Shown: positions 1-8,941 of the stretch, piece by piece
How positions within the stretch are numbered: the stretch's first letter is position 1
Layout of the letters: each line of letters starts with the position of its first letter
The notes under the pieces: model-generated
The model's input: the letters and a program-made list of their open reading frames with translations, nothing else
Databases searched by the model: none
Told to the model about the DNA's origin: nothing
Program-made: the position numbers and the translations under genes
Origin: Chara braunii
Taxonomy: Eukaryota > Streptophyta > Charophyceae > Charales > Characeae
NCBI GenBank assembly: GCA_003427395.1
Contig: BFEA01000017.1
Coordinates: forward strand, 570,222-592,158
DNA: 21,937 nt
Reading direction: 5' to 3'

Positions 1-2
1 CT

Positions 3-25
3 CCGACGAAACAGTTTGTCACAGC
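3..25 (-). repeat. Inverted 23-bp fragment of an LTR motif
   Basis: The reverse complement of these bases matches 7351-7373 inside the left LTR at 21 of 23 positions. The segment includes the uninterrupted 13-mer CCGACGAAACAGT, which is the exact reverse complement of 7361-7373. It suggests that a related LTR or hairpin-type repeat in opposite orientation ends at, or runs off, the left edge of the window. The match is short, so a dispersed-motif explanation is as likely as a truncated LTR. Confidence 0.45.
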
Positions 26-89
26 CCCTCGTTTGTTGTCCTCTTCTCTCTCTCTGCCTACGGTTTACCGGGCAGTTCTGTTTGTGACG

Positions 90-133
90 ATATATATATA
101 TATATATATGTGTGTGTATATATATATATATAT
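90..133. repeat. (TA)n/(TG)n dinucleotide microsatellite
   Basis: An alternating TA run is interrupted by a short TGTGTGTG stretch. It is simple sequence with no coding content. Confidence 0.95.
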
Positions 134-610
134 TGGTTTTCAGAAGTAGGAAGTTCAAGTCGTCACGCCAGGAGCGCGTCGGGGTAGGGGATGGTCAGTT
201 CAAGCAATATAAAGGTTAGTGCAGGTCTGCTGTTGCGCATGTTCTACGCTTCGTAGGCACCAATTCTTTGTTTCGCCTGAGGGTTGTCTTCCATGGCGGC
301 AGGAGTTCATCGTCCGCGCTATCGCTATACACATGCGGCGGTCCTGCGCTATCCTCACGGGCGCGTCCGTCGGTGGCATAGTACGCAAACACTTCACGAT
401 CTGTCCGTTTGCCACCATCCACGCCACATGGCAGACTCACATCGCCTTGATTTGTGCGACGCGTGAGATCGATCGTTAGCGCATGGCGCCACGTGGAAAG
501 TCCTAGTTGAAAAGGCGAGACAATAGATCCGGCGAAGGCGGGGGCGGGCAAGCCAAAGCGGGCACGTCCCGAAGTGGAAAAGGTCGCGTGGTGACGGATC
601 GGAGGGTGCG
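134..610. other. Flank without a recognisable gene
   Basis: There is no convincing coding region here. Short open frames exist on both strands but none shows family motifs. Frame 2 (codon starts at positions with n mod 3 = 2) is open leftward from 611 to at least about 530 and reads as a basic, Arg/Gly-rich stretch, so the decayed gene at 611 may begin further upstream. Confidence 0.5.
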
Positions 611-2105
611 ATGGGGGGTCAGGGTGGAAAAGATGTCTCACCCGTGGAGATCCCTTCGACGAGGACGCCAGCGCTTGGATTTGGGAGAGACGGCGTAAGC
701 AGGGAGCATTTTCAAGGACTAGCAGCCCTTGGTGTGACATGAATTGCTCATGGTGGTGGAAGTGGAATCGTACTTTCTCAAGGGATTATCATGAGCGAGT
801 CAGAACCACAAAGGCCCGTGACTTCAACGGGGACGATCGTGTCCGCTGTAAAATGCGTGGAAAAAGGACCCGTTCATGTGCCACAAGCGCGCCACGTGGA
901 GCCTTCGAACACGAACACGGTCGGTCGGTCATCAAGGGATGTCATCCCATTGTCACATGTAGGAAGCGGTATTGTCCATGGCTCGACCACCACTAAGGAA
1001 GAAAGTCGAGAAGAACGGAGGCTCGATGAGGTGGGGAGGAAAGACGAGACGAGGGATGACACTCCGCGACCGGACGACGAGGACGACGAATCTCTTCGCA
1101 TGAGGAAAAAAAAACGCGGCAGGAGGAGGAGTTGGAGGTGAAGTTGAAGTTGTGGACAAACGGGAAGACGTTTTGGGGAAGTGGACGCTGTGCACGATTG
1201 CGCAGACAGCAGTAGAGTACTATTGTGCAATCGTCAATGGTGATGAAGGCGCCACCGCACCTTGTGACCTTATCATGCCAGCCCCCGACGTTCAAGGTTT
1301 GCGAATCCAAGATCCTGTGCAGCGAGACGCAGCCCTTGGACAGGCGAGGAAGATGGAGAACATCGCTATGCACGTCATCCACGGGTGGATTTTCAGGTCG
1401 TCTTCAAGATCCAACGGTTTCGCCCGTGCCGAGTCATATGTCGCCGCTGATTACCCGATAGGTCTAGTGAGAGCAGTTTGGCAGACCGTGGAGTAGTCGA
1501 GGGTAGTGTCGCCTACTGTCACTTACCACACGCTCACTCTGCGGATGGACATTCCATTGTGGTATGTGGGGGTCTACATTGAGGATAGGCCTAAGGACGA
1601 TGACGTGGCTGCCTATCAAGAGTCCACGATTTTGCATTTGATGTCCTGCTTTCACAATGCGCTCCGAGGCGGCCAATGGTCCGACAATTGAAAGATGTCC
1701 CAGTCAAGGTTGAGCAGAATTAGGGATGCCTTCCGCCTGCTTCTCGCTGCGTGCATGTGGATCATACGCATGAGGGGCAACGACGTGCGCTCCCACAAGG
1801 AGGCGTCGTACTACTCGCAACTCGTGGTGAAGCCTACACTCATGGCGGCAAGATAGCAGTCCCTCTGCTAGCGCAGACATATACTCCAGTCCTCAAATGC
1901 AATTTTGACTCGCGTCGGGAAGCCGCCCTTGACGATGGGTGAGTATCCTAACTACATCCCGGAGTGGGCTTCATGTGGAATGCGATTCAACTACCACACT
2001 GGTTTGGCGGACCCCGACGTCGTGGCAAAGATGGATTGGATGGGGACTAGACCTTTTGATGACGACCCAAAAGAGGACGGAGGCGACGACGAAGAAGGGT
2101 CGTGA
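611..2105 (+). pseudogene. Decayed ORF, probable Harbinger accessory (Myb/SANT-type) protein
   Basis: One protein-like reading path can be followed for about 1.5 kb through changing frames. Frame 2 runs from ATG 611, with a TGA near 738, through a Ser/Thr-rich and then strongly acidic/basic segment to a 9-A run at 1106-1114. A short frame 1 stretch (EEELEVKLKLW...FWG) follows. Frame 0 then runs from about 1152 to 1850, with stops at 1494 (TAG) and 1689 (TGA). Frame 2 covers about 1850-1930 (VPLLAQTYTPVLK), and frame 0 resumes to an acidic tail (DDDPKEDGGDDEEGS) ending in TGA at 2103-2105. Such frame switching with continuous protein character indicates a once-coding gene with several indels and point stops. 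Harbinger elements usually carry a second, DNA-binding protein besides the transposase, often in opposite orientation, and the transposase at 3656-4797 lies on the other strand. The function is inferred from this context only; I see no diagnostic domain. Confident it is a decayed CDS, less sure of identity. Confidence 0.6.
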
Positions 2106-2549
2106 AAGTGGTGGAGGTGTCAGTCCTGCGCGTCGTGCCATCCTTCTTTGGCCATGGGCTGGAAAAATCCGCAGTCTTCGGTGGCACACCCGTCGTCTTA
2201 GTCCGTGTATGAGGAGGGGGGGGGGTAGGTATGAGGTGGTTATCGTGGGGCACTTTCACCTTAGTCCGCCGGGTTGGGTTTCTTAGGTGGACCGGCGGTG
2301 TGGTGGTCTGGTCGTTCGCCAGTGTGCTTGCGTCGATGGAGCGCCGATTTTTATTTTTTTTCCTATAGTTGTGTACTGTGACACGTCATATCTTTGTGCA
2401 GCATATGAAGTTGTGAATAAAGACCATGAAATCAATGGCACCATTTAACAAAAAGAAAACAACATCAGCAGAGTCCACGTGTGGGATTGTGTGTGCATTG
2501 TTTACAGTGTTTTCTTGCAAATAATGCAAACTTGCGAAATTTTCTTATA

Positions 2550-2550
<1 letters not shown>
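2106..2550. other. Non-coding spacer after the decayed ORF
   Basis: No gene is visible. The stretch begins with GC-rich sequence and a G-run at 2216-2225, then becomes AT-rich. AATAAA-type sequence occurs near 2417 (GTGAATAAAGACC), which could be the poly(A) signal of the upstream decayed gene. Confidence 0.5.

Positions 2551-2582
<32 letters not shown>
2551..2582. repeat. (TTG)n trinucleotide microsatellite
   Basis: About ten perfect TTG units lie directly before the larger GATT-type repeat field. Confidence 0.95.
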
Positions 2583-2583
<1 letters not shown>

Positions 2584-2639
2584 CTTTTAATTGCAATCAT
2601 CCTCTCTCTCAGCAGAAAGGGTTTCATCGCAAACTTCAT

Positions 2640-2752
2640 TGATTGTCTCATCGATTGCTTGGTTGATCGACTGCTCTATTGATAGATTGATCCGTTTGTC
2701 GATGGACTGAATGATCGATTGATTGTCGATTGATTGATTGGTCGACCGATCA

Positions 2753-2818
<66 letters not shown>

Positions 2819-3035
2819 CGTTGGATTGATTGAGTGATTGTTCGATTGTTCGATTGTTCGATTGTTCGATTATTCGATTGTTCGATTGTTCGATTCACAA
2901 TGATAGATTGATTGATCGATTGACTGAATGATCAAATGACTGAATGAGTCAGAATGACTAATTGATTAATCAAGTGGATGGTTGATTGATTGATTCGGTG
3001 ATCGAATGTTTGAATGATTGATTAATTGATTGGCC

Positions 3036-3063
<28 letters not shown>
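2640..3063. repeat. (GATT)n repeat field with octamer sub-array
   Basis: The tract is built of GATT/TTGA tetramers. It is perfect for about 60 bases around 2755-2818 and degenerate on both sides. At 2841-2896 a higher-order octamer TTCGATTG is repeated seven times with one or two changes, showing secondary expansion of a mutated double unit. The open frames here, which encode Ile-Asn-Gln-Ser repeats, are by-products of the tetramer periodicity. Confidence 0.95.
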
Positions 3064-3067
<4 letters not shown>

Positions 3068-3655
3068 GGTCGAAGAAACGTAGTTATGGTGTATTCATCA
3101 ATACATATATCGATTACAAGGTTTGTGGCGCTGTGGAATTGTGGCCGACACAGAAACAAAATGCGCGTTTCAGATAACAATAAACAAAATTGTTCGCAGC
3201 TCAAGCATTCGATGTGTGTATGCTCGAAAAAGAAACCAACGCATGCGGATGACATTGAACAAAGGATTTCCTAAGACACAGCTGCGAACCGTAATCTGTC
3301 CACACGTCGAAAAATTGTTTAAGGTGTGACAAACGGACATGCAAGGAGACAGACATGCATAAAACACATAACAAAGGCGATACCTCCGTCTACACGAAGT
3401 CTGTGATGGAGCACCGCTCCCTCACTCTTCCAATGTTCGAGAACAAAAGAAAACTCACACTTAGAAAAAGGGGGGGGGGAGAAATAACTATATTGAAAAA
3501 AAAACAAAAAACAAGTGCAGGGAGCCGACAAGCGAGCCTACTGCATGACATTGTCACCGAAGCAATACAATAACACTCGAATTCCGGATATCACCACATT
3601 CGCCCTCCGTAAGAGATCGGCGCCCAAGCTACCGCCGTGGGGAGACTTCACTCGT
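3064..3655. other. Spacer without a recognisable gene
   Basis: This is AT-rich sequence with a G-run near 3470-3479 and A-runs near 3495-3512. No open frame on either strand has family motifs. It separates the GATT field from the 3' end of the transposase remnant. Confidence 0.5.
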
Positions 3656-4797
3656 TCACTTGTGCTTCATGCACTCCACGAGAGCTTCGCGCAAGGCCAA
3701 CGCATGGGGGCGATTGAAGTTCTCCGCAATGGGGTGGGGTGGGTGATCCAAGCCCAAGTCCACTCGCCGCCGCACGCCATTCGCGTCCACCTCCCACAGT
3801 AGGTTCTCGTCGAAGTCCATGCCTACATCCAGGAGGATGTTGTGCAAGATGCACACGACTTGGAACTGTTGCGGGAGAGTGTCCATATTCGTTTTGTGTG
3901 TGCGGAAAAAAAACCTCCACATCCCCTTGAATCTTCCGAAAGCTCTCTCCACTGCTCCTCTGGCAATCTTCTGCATGTCGTTGAACCTCTCCTCGTCAGC
4001 GCATTGATCAGTCCCTCTGTAAGGCACGACGATCCACTCCATAGGAGGATAGTCGTTATTCCTGAGGATGTACCTAGTATGTGTCTTCACTCTGAACGGC
4101 AGCACCACAGTAGGTCCACGGAAAAGATCCCCCTCCTCCGCACGCGCCCACAGACTGGAAAGTTGAAGCACCCGAATGTTGTGGCAGCTCCCAGAATAAC
4201 CGACGAAAACGTTTGTCACACAGAGGTCCAAGTCCACCACCACCTATGCAACAACCGAAAAACGATGCTTCTGGTCGAAGTAGTTCTCGGATGGTGTGTT
4301 CGCTGGTTTGTCAACATATATGTGTGTGTGCAGTCCATGCAGCCGTAGCAGTTAAGGAAACCCTTGGCCTCTAAGGCGCGCAGAACGACCCCCTGGCGGG
4401 CCGCCGCAACCCGGAAGGCCAAACGATCTTCTTCCAGTACACCCTCCGAAGCGCCCGAGTCGCATCCTCCACTGCAATCAAGCCTGATGCGTGTCCTATG
4501 TCGAATGACGATGTGCTGATCTAAGCTCTCATACGTCTCCCCGCTCACCCAACGATAAAGCGCGTACTCGATGATGTGATCCGGCATCAAAGGCACCCTG
4601 TAGAATGTCACCCTCTGCTCCAAATGAGGGGACAATGCCTCCACGATCTCCCAGAACACCCTAGGGGACATCCTCAACTTCTCCTTATAGTACCCGTCCG
4701 CCACGTCGTCCATTTTCCAGAGATCCTCCCATGTCCCTCCCGTCCTTCTCCTCATCCACCACCTTGGAGTCGGCCGCGGGATCACACCGGATGCCAT
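3656..4797 (-). pseudogene. PIF/Harbinger (HARBI1-like) transposase, DDE type, broken
   Basis: This is the cut-and-paste nuclease of a PIF/Harbinger DNA transposon, read leftward from ATG 4797. The N-terminal part matches the family pattern of a MSPRVFWEIVEAL segment followed by ALYRWVSGETYESL. The first catalytic Asp lies in GCMDCTH (codon 4333-4335; family pattern GxxDGTH). Later segments are GSCHNIRVL (family GSxHDSRxL), YPPMEWIVVPY, ERFN and AVERAFGRFKG, which supplies the catalytic Glu. The second catalytic Asp is Asn here, so this copy would be inactive even if it could be read through. Disruptions: two compensating frame changes in about 4385-4500 (VEDATR...RVYWKK is in another frame); a frame change at the AC/AT dinucleotide run at about 4312-4330; and a TAG at 4244-4246, where a Gln codon is likely. 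The last intact stretch is 3656-4243, ending in TGA. No terminal inverted repeats were found by eye. Family assignment is confident. Confidence 0.88.
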
Positions 4798-5170
4798 GGC
4801 GCAGCAAAATTGCGCAATGGATTCTGATCAGGACACACAGTCGGGCGCCTCCATCGCTTGTTGCGATGAGTTGACGCTGCCTGCGAATGGACGGCCTCAT
4901 CTTCATGCGAGTTGTCATTCTTTGTATGCGACATCGCATGGCGACTGCCGACACACCTGCAACCACCGCATTTCTCTCCAAAGTTGTCAACTCATTTGCA
5001 CCACCCCGCAGCTCTCCCTCCATCTTCACGACGCGCAATGCGCAACTGCCCACCACTGTTTCAATTGTCGGCACCCTCGCTCCGATGTCTCCTTGTGGAT
5101 GGGGACGGCAGTAGCGATACCCACGTCTCACGGAGGCCTGACGTGCGTGCTTAGCTATGGCGGCCCGCAC
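4798..5170 (-). pseudogene. Possible 5' coding extension of the transposase
   Basis: Upstream of the transposase ATG the minus strand stays open in another frame to about 5170, giving an Arg/Ala-rich polypeptide. It has no motif I recognise. It may be the first exon or leader coding part of the transposase, out of frame through decay, or chance. The plus strand over the same bases is also partly open, which lowers confidence. Confidence 0.25.
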
Positions 5171-5457
5171 GACTGTCGGGATGCCCTAACATGAATGTGA
5201 AACTACTGACCGTTGTCACACTCCGAGACCGTCACCGTCTGCGCTGCATCGGCCCCCGTTCCAATGCTGGCATATTAAGCGATGGCTACCAGCACTCCTC
5301 CCCTGATGTTTCCCTCCGGTGTGTGCTACACCTGTCTGGACACCGCCGACGTGGATGCGTTTCAGCGAAGGGTTCTAAATTCGAAATTCAAACAGGGATG
5401 TTCGCTCCTTTTTTTCCCTGCAATCTTAACCCGAAAGAAATGTATATACATTATATA
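5171..5457. other. Spacer without a gene
   Basis: GC-moderate sequence turns AT-rich towards the palindromic element. I see no gene or repeat. Confidence 0.5.
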
Positions 5458-5940
5458 CGAATACAACGTAATGTTGTATTCGAATACAACGTACGTACGT
5501 ACGTTGTACCACGAGTTTTAAGGTACAACTTTGTAGGAGCTTGTAATACCACATTATACCAGACATAGTTTGTTTTTTTTTTCCTCGAATTCGGTTCTGA
5601 ATATCTCCAAGACCCTCAGACAAAAGTTGTTTGTATTCGAATTTCGTACAACATAGTTTTTTTTCAGATGTTTTTGGATTATTTTTGAAAAATTAGAAAT
5701 CAGAAAACACTGCAAATGTTGTCAAAAGATATTTTTATTCTTGTTTTTTTTTTTGTCTTCTCTAATTTGCTTGTGAATTTCGACATGACCGTCAAGCAAA
5801 AGTTGCTTGTATTGCAATGTTGTACAACTTTCGTTTTTTTTTCAGAATTTTTTGATTTAAAAAAAAAAAAAATTCGCACAAATTCGAATACAACGTATGT
5901 ACGTTGTATTCGAATACAACGTACGTACATTATATTCGAC
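5458..5940. mobile_element. Small foldback (palindrome-flanked) T-rich element
   Basis: Both ends are clusters of palindromes sharing the core CGAATACAACGTACGT. On the left, 5458-5467 pairs with 5473-5482 and 5485-5508 is a perfect 24-bp palindrome. On the right, 5882-5897 pairs perfectly with 5900-5915, and 5912-5939 is an imperfect palindrome. The interior is T-rich and contains two diverged copies of one unit: CAAAAGTTGTTTGTATT at 5621 and GCAAAAGTTGCTTGTATTG at 5796, each followed by a GTACAAC motif and a T-run ending TTTCAGA. There is no coding capacity. This architecture suggests a MITE-like or foldback non-autonomous element; a related one sits in the right LTR at 21515-21834. Target duplications were not resolved. 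Confidence 0.6.
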
Positions 5941-6218
5941 GGTACGTTCTATTCGGAAAAAACTCAGCGATTTCAGAAAACCCATTTTTTTTGGTTAAGA
6001 CAGTAGCCCGGAAGGCCTCCCTGTCGCCGCCACCGGACCACTACTTAGGACGCACGAACTATGAATCCCCCACAGCCGCAGTCACCGCGGTTACAACCGC
6101 GGCCCATGGCCTTGGCCGCTAGGCCGCGGTCATGACCACCACAGTCGCGGTCTTCAGCGCCCCGCCGCGGCCGAAGGGAGAGGGGGTTGGGGAAGGGGGT
6201 TGCGAATTGGGGTTCCGG
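5941..6218. other. GC-rich spacer 5' of the left LTR
   Basis: No gene is visible. It contains a perfect inverted repeat (CCGCGGTT at 6085-6092 and AACCGCGG at 6095-6102) and several CCGCGG-type motifs, then a G-rich stretch up to the LTR start. Confidence 0.5.
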
Positions 6219-6802
6219 TGTCAGAGCAAATACCCTGACAAGGGTATTTGCCAGGATTTTTCAATGTCAGATGCAGTCTGATCTTTTCATTGAATTGAAG
6301 GAGTTTATGAGACTGACGTTTGCAAAAAGTTTATTCAAACCAGCGCTATGATTGAGAGACCTAAACCTTTTTAGAACCTGACGTTGTCGACGTAAGACGA
6401 CATCGACGTCCGCGCGGGATAGCGGGAGTCAACACTGTCATCCGTGGCTTTTCGACGAGGCCGCAGTAGTGTGCGGTCATGAGAAAACTAAAGTTAAACC
6501 TAGTCTACCTATAACAATCGCGCGATTCAGAGCCTAAGGGGACTAAAAAGGGGACACAGCGGTAAGGATGGACCGCGGCGTGAAGGAATGGGTTAGGATC
6601 CATAGGGCTTTTGCGCCGAGCACTAGGGGCGAAGGCGTCGGGGCCTGCTAGGTAGGGCTGCTATTAAGCCTTTCCGCTGCCGGTCCTGCCTGCCGGCCAC
6701 GGTGGTGAGCAGGCTAGCAGGCACGGCCTGCTAGGCGCTGAAAACACGCATCCTGGGCGTTGGAAGCCCTTAATATAGAAGGGTCGCTCCTTTGTTGATG
6801 TG

Positions 6803-6898
6803 AAAAGGAGCTAGCCCAGTAGGTACCGTCGCCAGATTATCACCCCGCAAACATGGCGATCGAACCTGACTAACTGCACTACGGGGCTATCTCCTTTT
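6803..6898. repeat. Inverted repeat enclosing a tRNA-like B-box motif (left LTR copy)
   Basis: AAAAGGAGCTAGCCC (6803-6817) faces GGGCTATCTCCTTTT (6884-6898), a 15-bp arm pair with one mismatch. The arms are perfect in the right LTR (20626-20640 and 20706-20720). On the minus strand inside the loop, the right copy reads GGTTCGATTCC (20679-20689), which fits the pol III B-box GGTTCRANNCC; the left copy has one change. An A-box-like TAGTGCAGTTAGT lies unusually close to it. It is not a folded tRNA gene. Confidence 0.55.
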
Positions 6899-7216
6899 GG
6901 AGCAGCCCACAAAATTTAAGTGGGCGCGGCCGATTTCGGCTGTGCGATCTTCAAGATCGCGGGGCTGGAATCAGCCACACCGAGATTAGAATTGCCCCTG
7001 CGCAAGGATGACACGCATTAGTCGAGAATTTTTTTTTCGATTCCCCGCAGGGAATGGAACCTGGGTCTGTATTCCAATAGATCGTGGGCTCACCCACGAG
7101 AATTCCATGGCGCGACAGGTGGCGCCCCCAGGAAGAGAGCAGAGGACTGTAGTCCTCAGCATGTTTTAGAAGGCGCCCGTTTTCAACGGGCAGCCGTTTT
7201 TTATTCGGTGAGTTGG

Positions 7217-7320
7217 TTTTTTTTTTTTTTTTTTTTTTTTTTTATTTTTTTATTCGTTTCACTTAGACTTTAGATTTTTTTTTATTAGATTTAGTTTAGA
7301 TTTTTTTTTTTTTTTTTTTT
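7217..7320. repeat. Poly-T tracts in left LTR
   Basis: There is a 27-base T-run at 7217-7243 and another of about 18 T near 7303-7320. The equivalent tracts in the right LTR (about 21037-21076 and 21118-21137) differ in length, as expected for slippage. Confidence 0.9.
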
Positions 7321-7445
7321 TAGATACACGTTCATTCAAACGAACGGACAGCTGTGCCAGACTGTTTCGTCGGGTTTCACCGACTCATGAGGGGGTTGGA
7401 CCCCGATAGTCTGCAAATGCATGAACCGGACGTTTATGGAGTCAA

Positions 7446-7542
7446 GGTACAGAGAGAGAGATAGAAAGAGAGAGAGATAGATATGGAGAGAGAGAGAGAG
7501 AGAGAGAAGAGAGGACTACCTACCTACCTACGTACCTACCTA
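7446..7542. repeat. (GA)n and (CTAC)n microsatellites in left LTR
   Basis: A GA-rich tract with ATAGAT interruptions is followed by CTAC tetramers. Both are present, with different unit numbers, in the right LTR at 21270-21352. Confidence 0.9.
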
Positions 7543-7666
7543 AGGTTGGCTCCTCGACGAGGAAAGTCAACCATAGGATAAGCAAAATCGAATGAATCTC
7601 CCACTAGAAAGTGGGAGAATACATCCCTCATGCAGTGGCCAAGCCACTGTTGTTTCTGCGACTGTT

Positions 7667-7675
7667 CAGGTAAGT
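7667..7675 (+). promoter_or_regulatory. Consensus 5' splice donor-like site
   Basis: CAG|GTAAGT is the full U1-complementary consensus. It lies upstream of both TATA candidates, so it would be used only by transcripts starting further upstream. In the right LTR it is degraded to CAGGTAATT. Other donor-like AG|GTAAG/GTAAC sequences lie at 8105 and 8216. Splicing is not shown. Confidence 0.3.
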
Positions 7676-8611
7676 TTTTTATTTTTATTTTGTTTTATTT
7701 TTTTTCCCCCTTCGCCGTTCGTGAGCCATTGAGGCTCGACCAAACTGGGAAAACGGGGGGGCTGAAACAATAAAACTAAAAACTGTAAAAAAATAAATAA
7801 AAAATAAAAAAAACAGAATGAAACGAGGTAACCTACCTCGTGGAAACAGTCTTTGTAGACTGTGTGGGAGCAAACCCAGCCTCCCACTTAGAAAGCCACG
7901 ATTATTCGTGGCCGTGAGATCTTGGATCTCGCGGCCCACAGCGTGCGCAAGGACTGAAGGAGGAGTTGGAGAGAGAGGGAGGAGGGACGTGAGAGTTGGG
8001 AGGAGGAGGTCCTACTCCTCCCAAACTGACAATTACCCTCCTCGTTTTCAGGGGAGGGCAAAGCAAAAGGTGGAAGGCTGTTGTGTGCAACAGCATGCAC
8101 CTGGCAGAGGTAAGAGCCAAGTGCAATGAAAATTAAAAATTAGTTTCTTTTCTTTCTTTATTTGTGTGAGGACACTTGTCCTCACTTGGTGCTACCTCTA
8201 GCACAAGCTGCCAGAGGTAACTGTCAGGCTCCCGTTTTTGCAGGGAGCCTGGAAATTTAAAGGCCACTAAGGAGAAGGCTAGATGCAGCCTTTTCCCCGA
8301 TGTATTTGCCCTGGAAAAAACGTCCAGATACATCAAACTGAAAGGGGCTATATCTTTCCAACCCCTTATCATAAAAATAAAAAAAAAAACAGATTTGGAA
8401 ATGGCAGAAGCCCAGCTATCTCGCCAGATTCCGAGATAGCTGGGAAAAATACAAATAAAAATAAAATAGGGCAGTTAAAGAAACTGCCCCACACTAAGGC
8501 TGTGGCTGTGGTGCGGCCACAGTCAGCCCTGGATCTTGGCAGATCAAGGGCTTACAGTGAGCCCGCGATTTTGCCTGTGGGCTGGAGTGACGTCCAGCCC
8601 TCCTCAGTCAC

Positions 8612-8618
8612 TATAAAA
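8612..8618 (+). promoter_or_regulatory. Candidate TATA box (TATAAAA) of the LTR promoter
   Basis: TATAAAA lies between the last hairpins of the array, which would place the hairpin array in U3 and the transcription start near 8640. TATAAATA at 9832-9839 is a second candidate. Confidence 0.45.
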
Positions 8619-8941
8619 CAGACAGCTGCCCCCAGCTGCCACACAAAGCATTCGTGTTGTCATTGTGTGATGTGCACTTGAGTGTTGCTGGGCTGCTGAG
8701 GTGTTGCCTGAGGCAAGGAGGAGAAGTTGGAGATCTGTAGAGGAGCGCAAAGAGGAAGACTGGGCAGTCATAGCTAAGGCAGGGAGCACTCTGCTCGTCT
8801 CCCCTCTGGCTGGTGCTGGTCCCACGGGATAGATCCAAGGGCGCTGCGAGACTGCGGTTGTGCGGCACAGTAAGATTTGGGCCTCAGGCCAAAAATTTTA
8901 CCAATTTCGGCCTGCCATTTTCCCACTATAGTCGGGAAGTG

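Larger units (their letters stand above)
6219..7800 (+). repeat. Left LTR, part confirmed by the right copy
   Basis: Alignment with the right LTR starts at GTCAGAGC (6220) against GTCGGGGC (20043). It continues at a constant offset of 13823 and, after a 314-base jump caused by an insertion in the right copy, at 14137 up to the window end. The first base pair would give a TG start at 6219 in the left copy (AG in the right). The left LTR very probably continues beyond 7800, because hairpin-rich sequence and a TATA box follow, but the window holds no right-hand counterpart to prove it. A CTGACA that could mirror the TGTCAG start occurs near 9694; this is only a candidate end. Confidence 0.85.
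6226..8638. other. Array of about 30 unrelated short hairpins
   Basis: Inverted repeats follow one another with little spacing. Arms are 6 to 13 bp and loops usually 1 to 14 bases, and each has a different sequence. Checked examples (left arm/right arm): 6226-6236/6241-6251; 6944-6951/6953-6960; 7040-7045/7050-7055; 7082-7088/7093-7099; 7142-7148/7151-7157; 7175-7181/7185-7191; 7597-7605/7610-7618; 7633-7639/7643-7649; 7823-7830/7834-7841; 7846-7852/7857-7863; 7864-7870/7881-7887; 7895-7901/7906-7912; 7996-8005/8015-8024; 8077-8083/8088-8094; 8166-8174/8177-8185; 8193-8199/8213-8219; 8225-8233/8243-8251; 8271-8280/8287-8296; 8299-8305/8328-8334; 8411-8423/8432-8444 (13 bp); 8469-8476/8482-8489; 8525-8536/8541-8552; 8579-8586/8593-8600; 8623-8628/8633-8638. 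The array stops around a TATA box. Its role is unknown. Confidence 0.85.

Noticed and set aside
874-1382. Minus-strand ORFs opposite the decayed gene at 611-2105.
   Set aside because: They are shadow frames of the acidic/Ser-rich plus-strand sequence without motifs.
2587-2898. Minus-strand ORF encoding Ile-Asn-Gln-Ser repeats.
   Set aside because: It is a by-product of the GATT tetranucleotide repeat.
6226-8638. CRISPR-like array.
   Set aside because: The hairpins are not copies of one repeat and spacers are not uniform; the context is a eukaryotic LTR.
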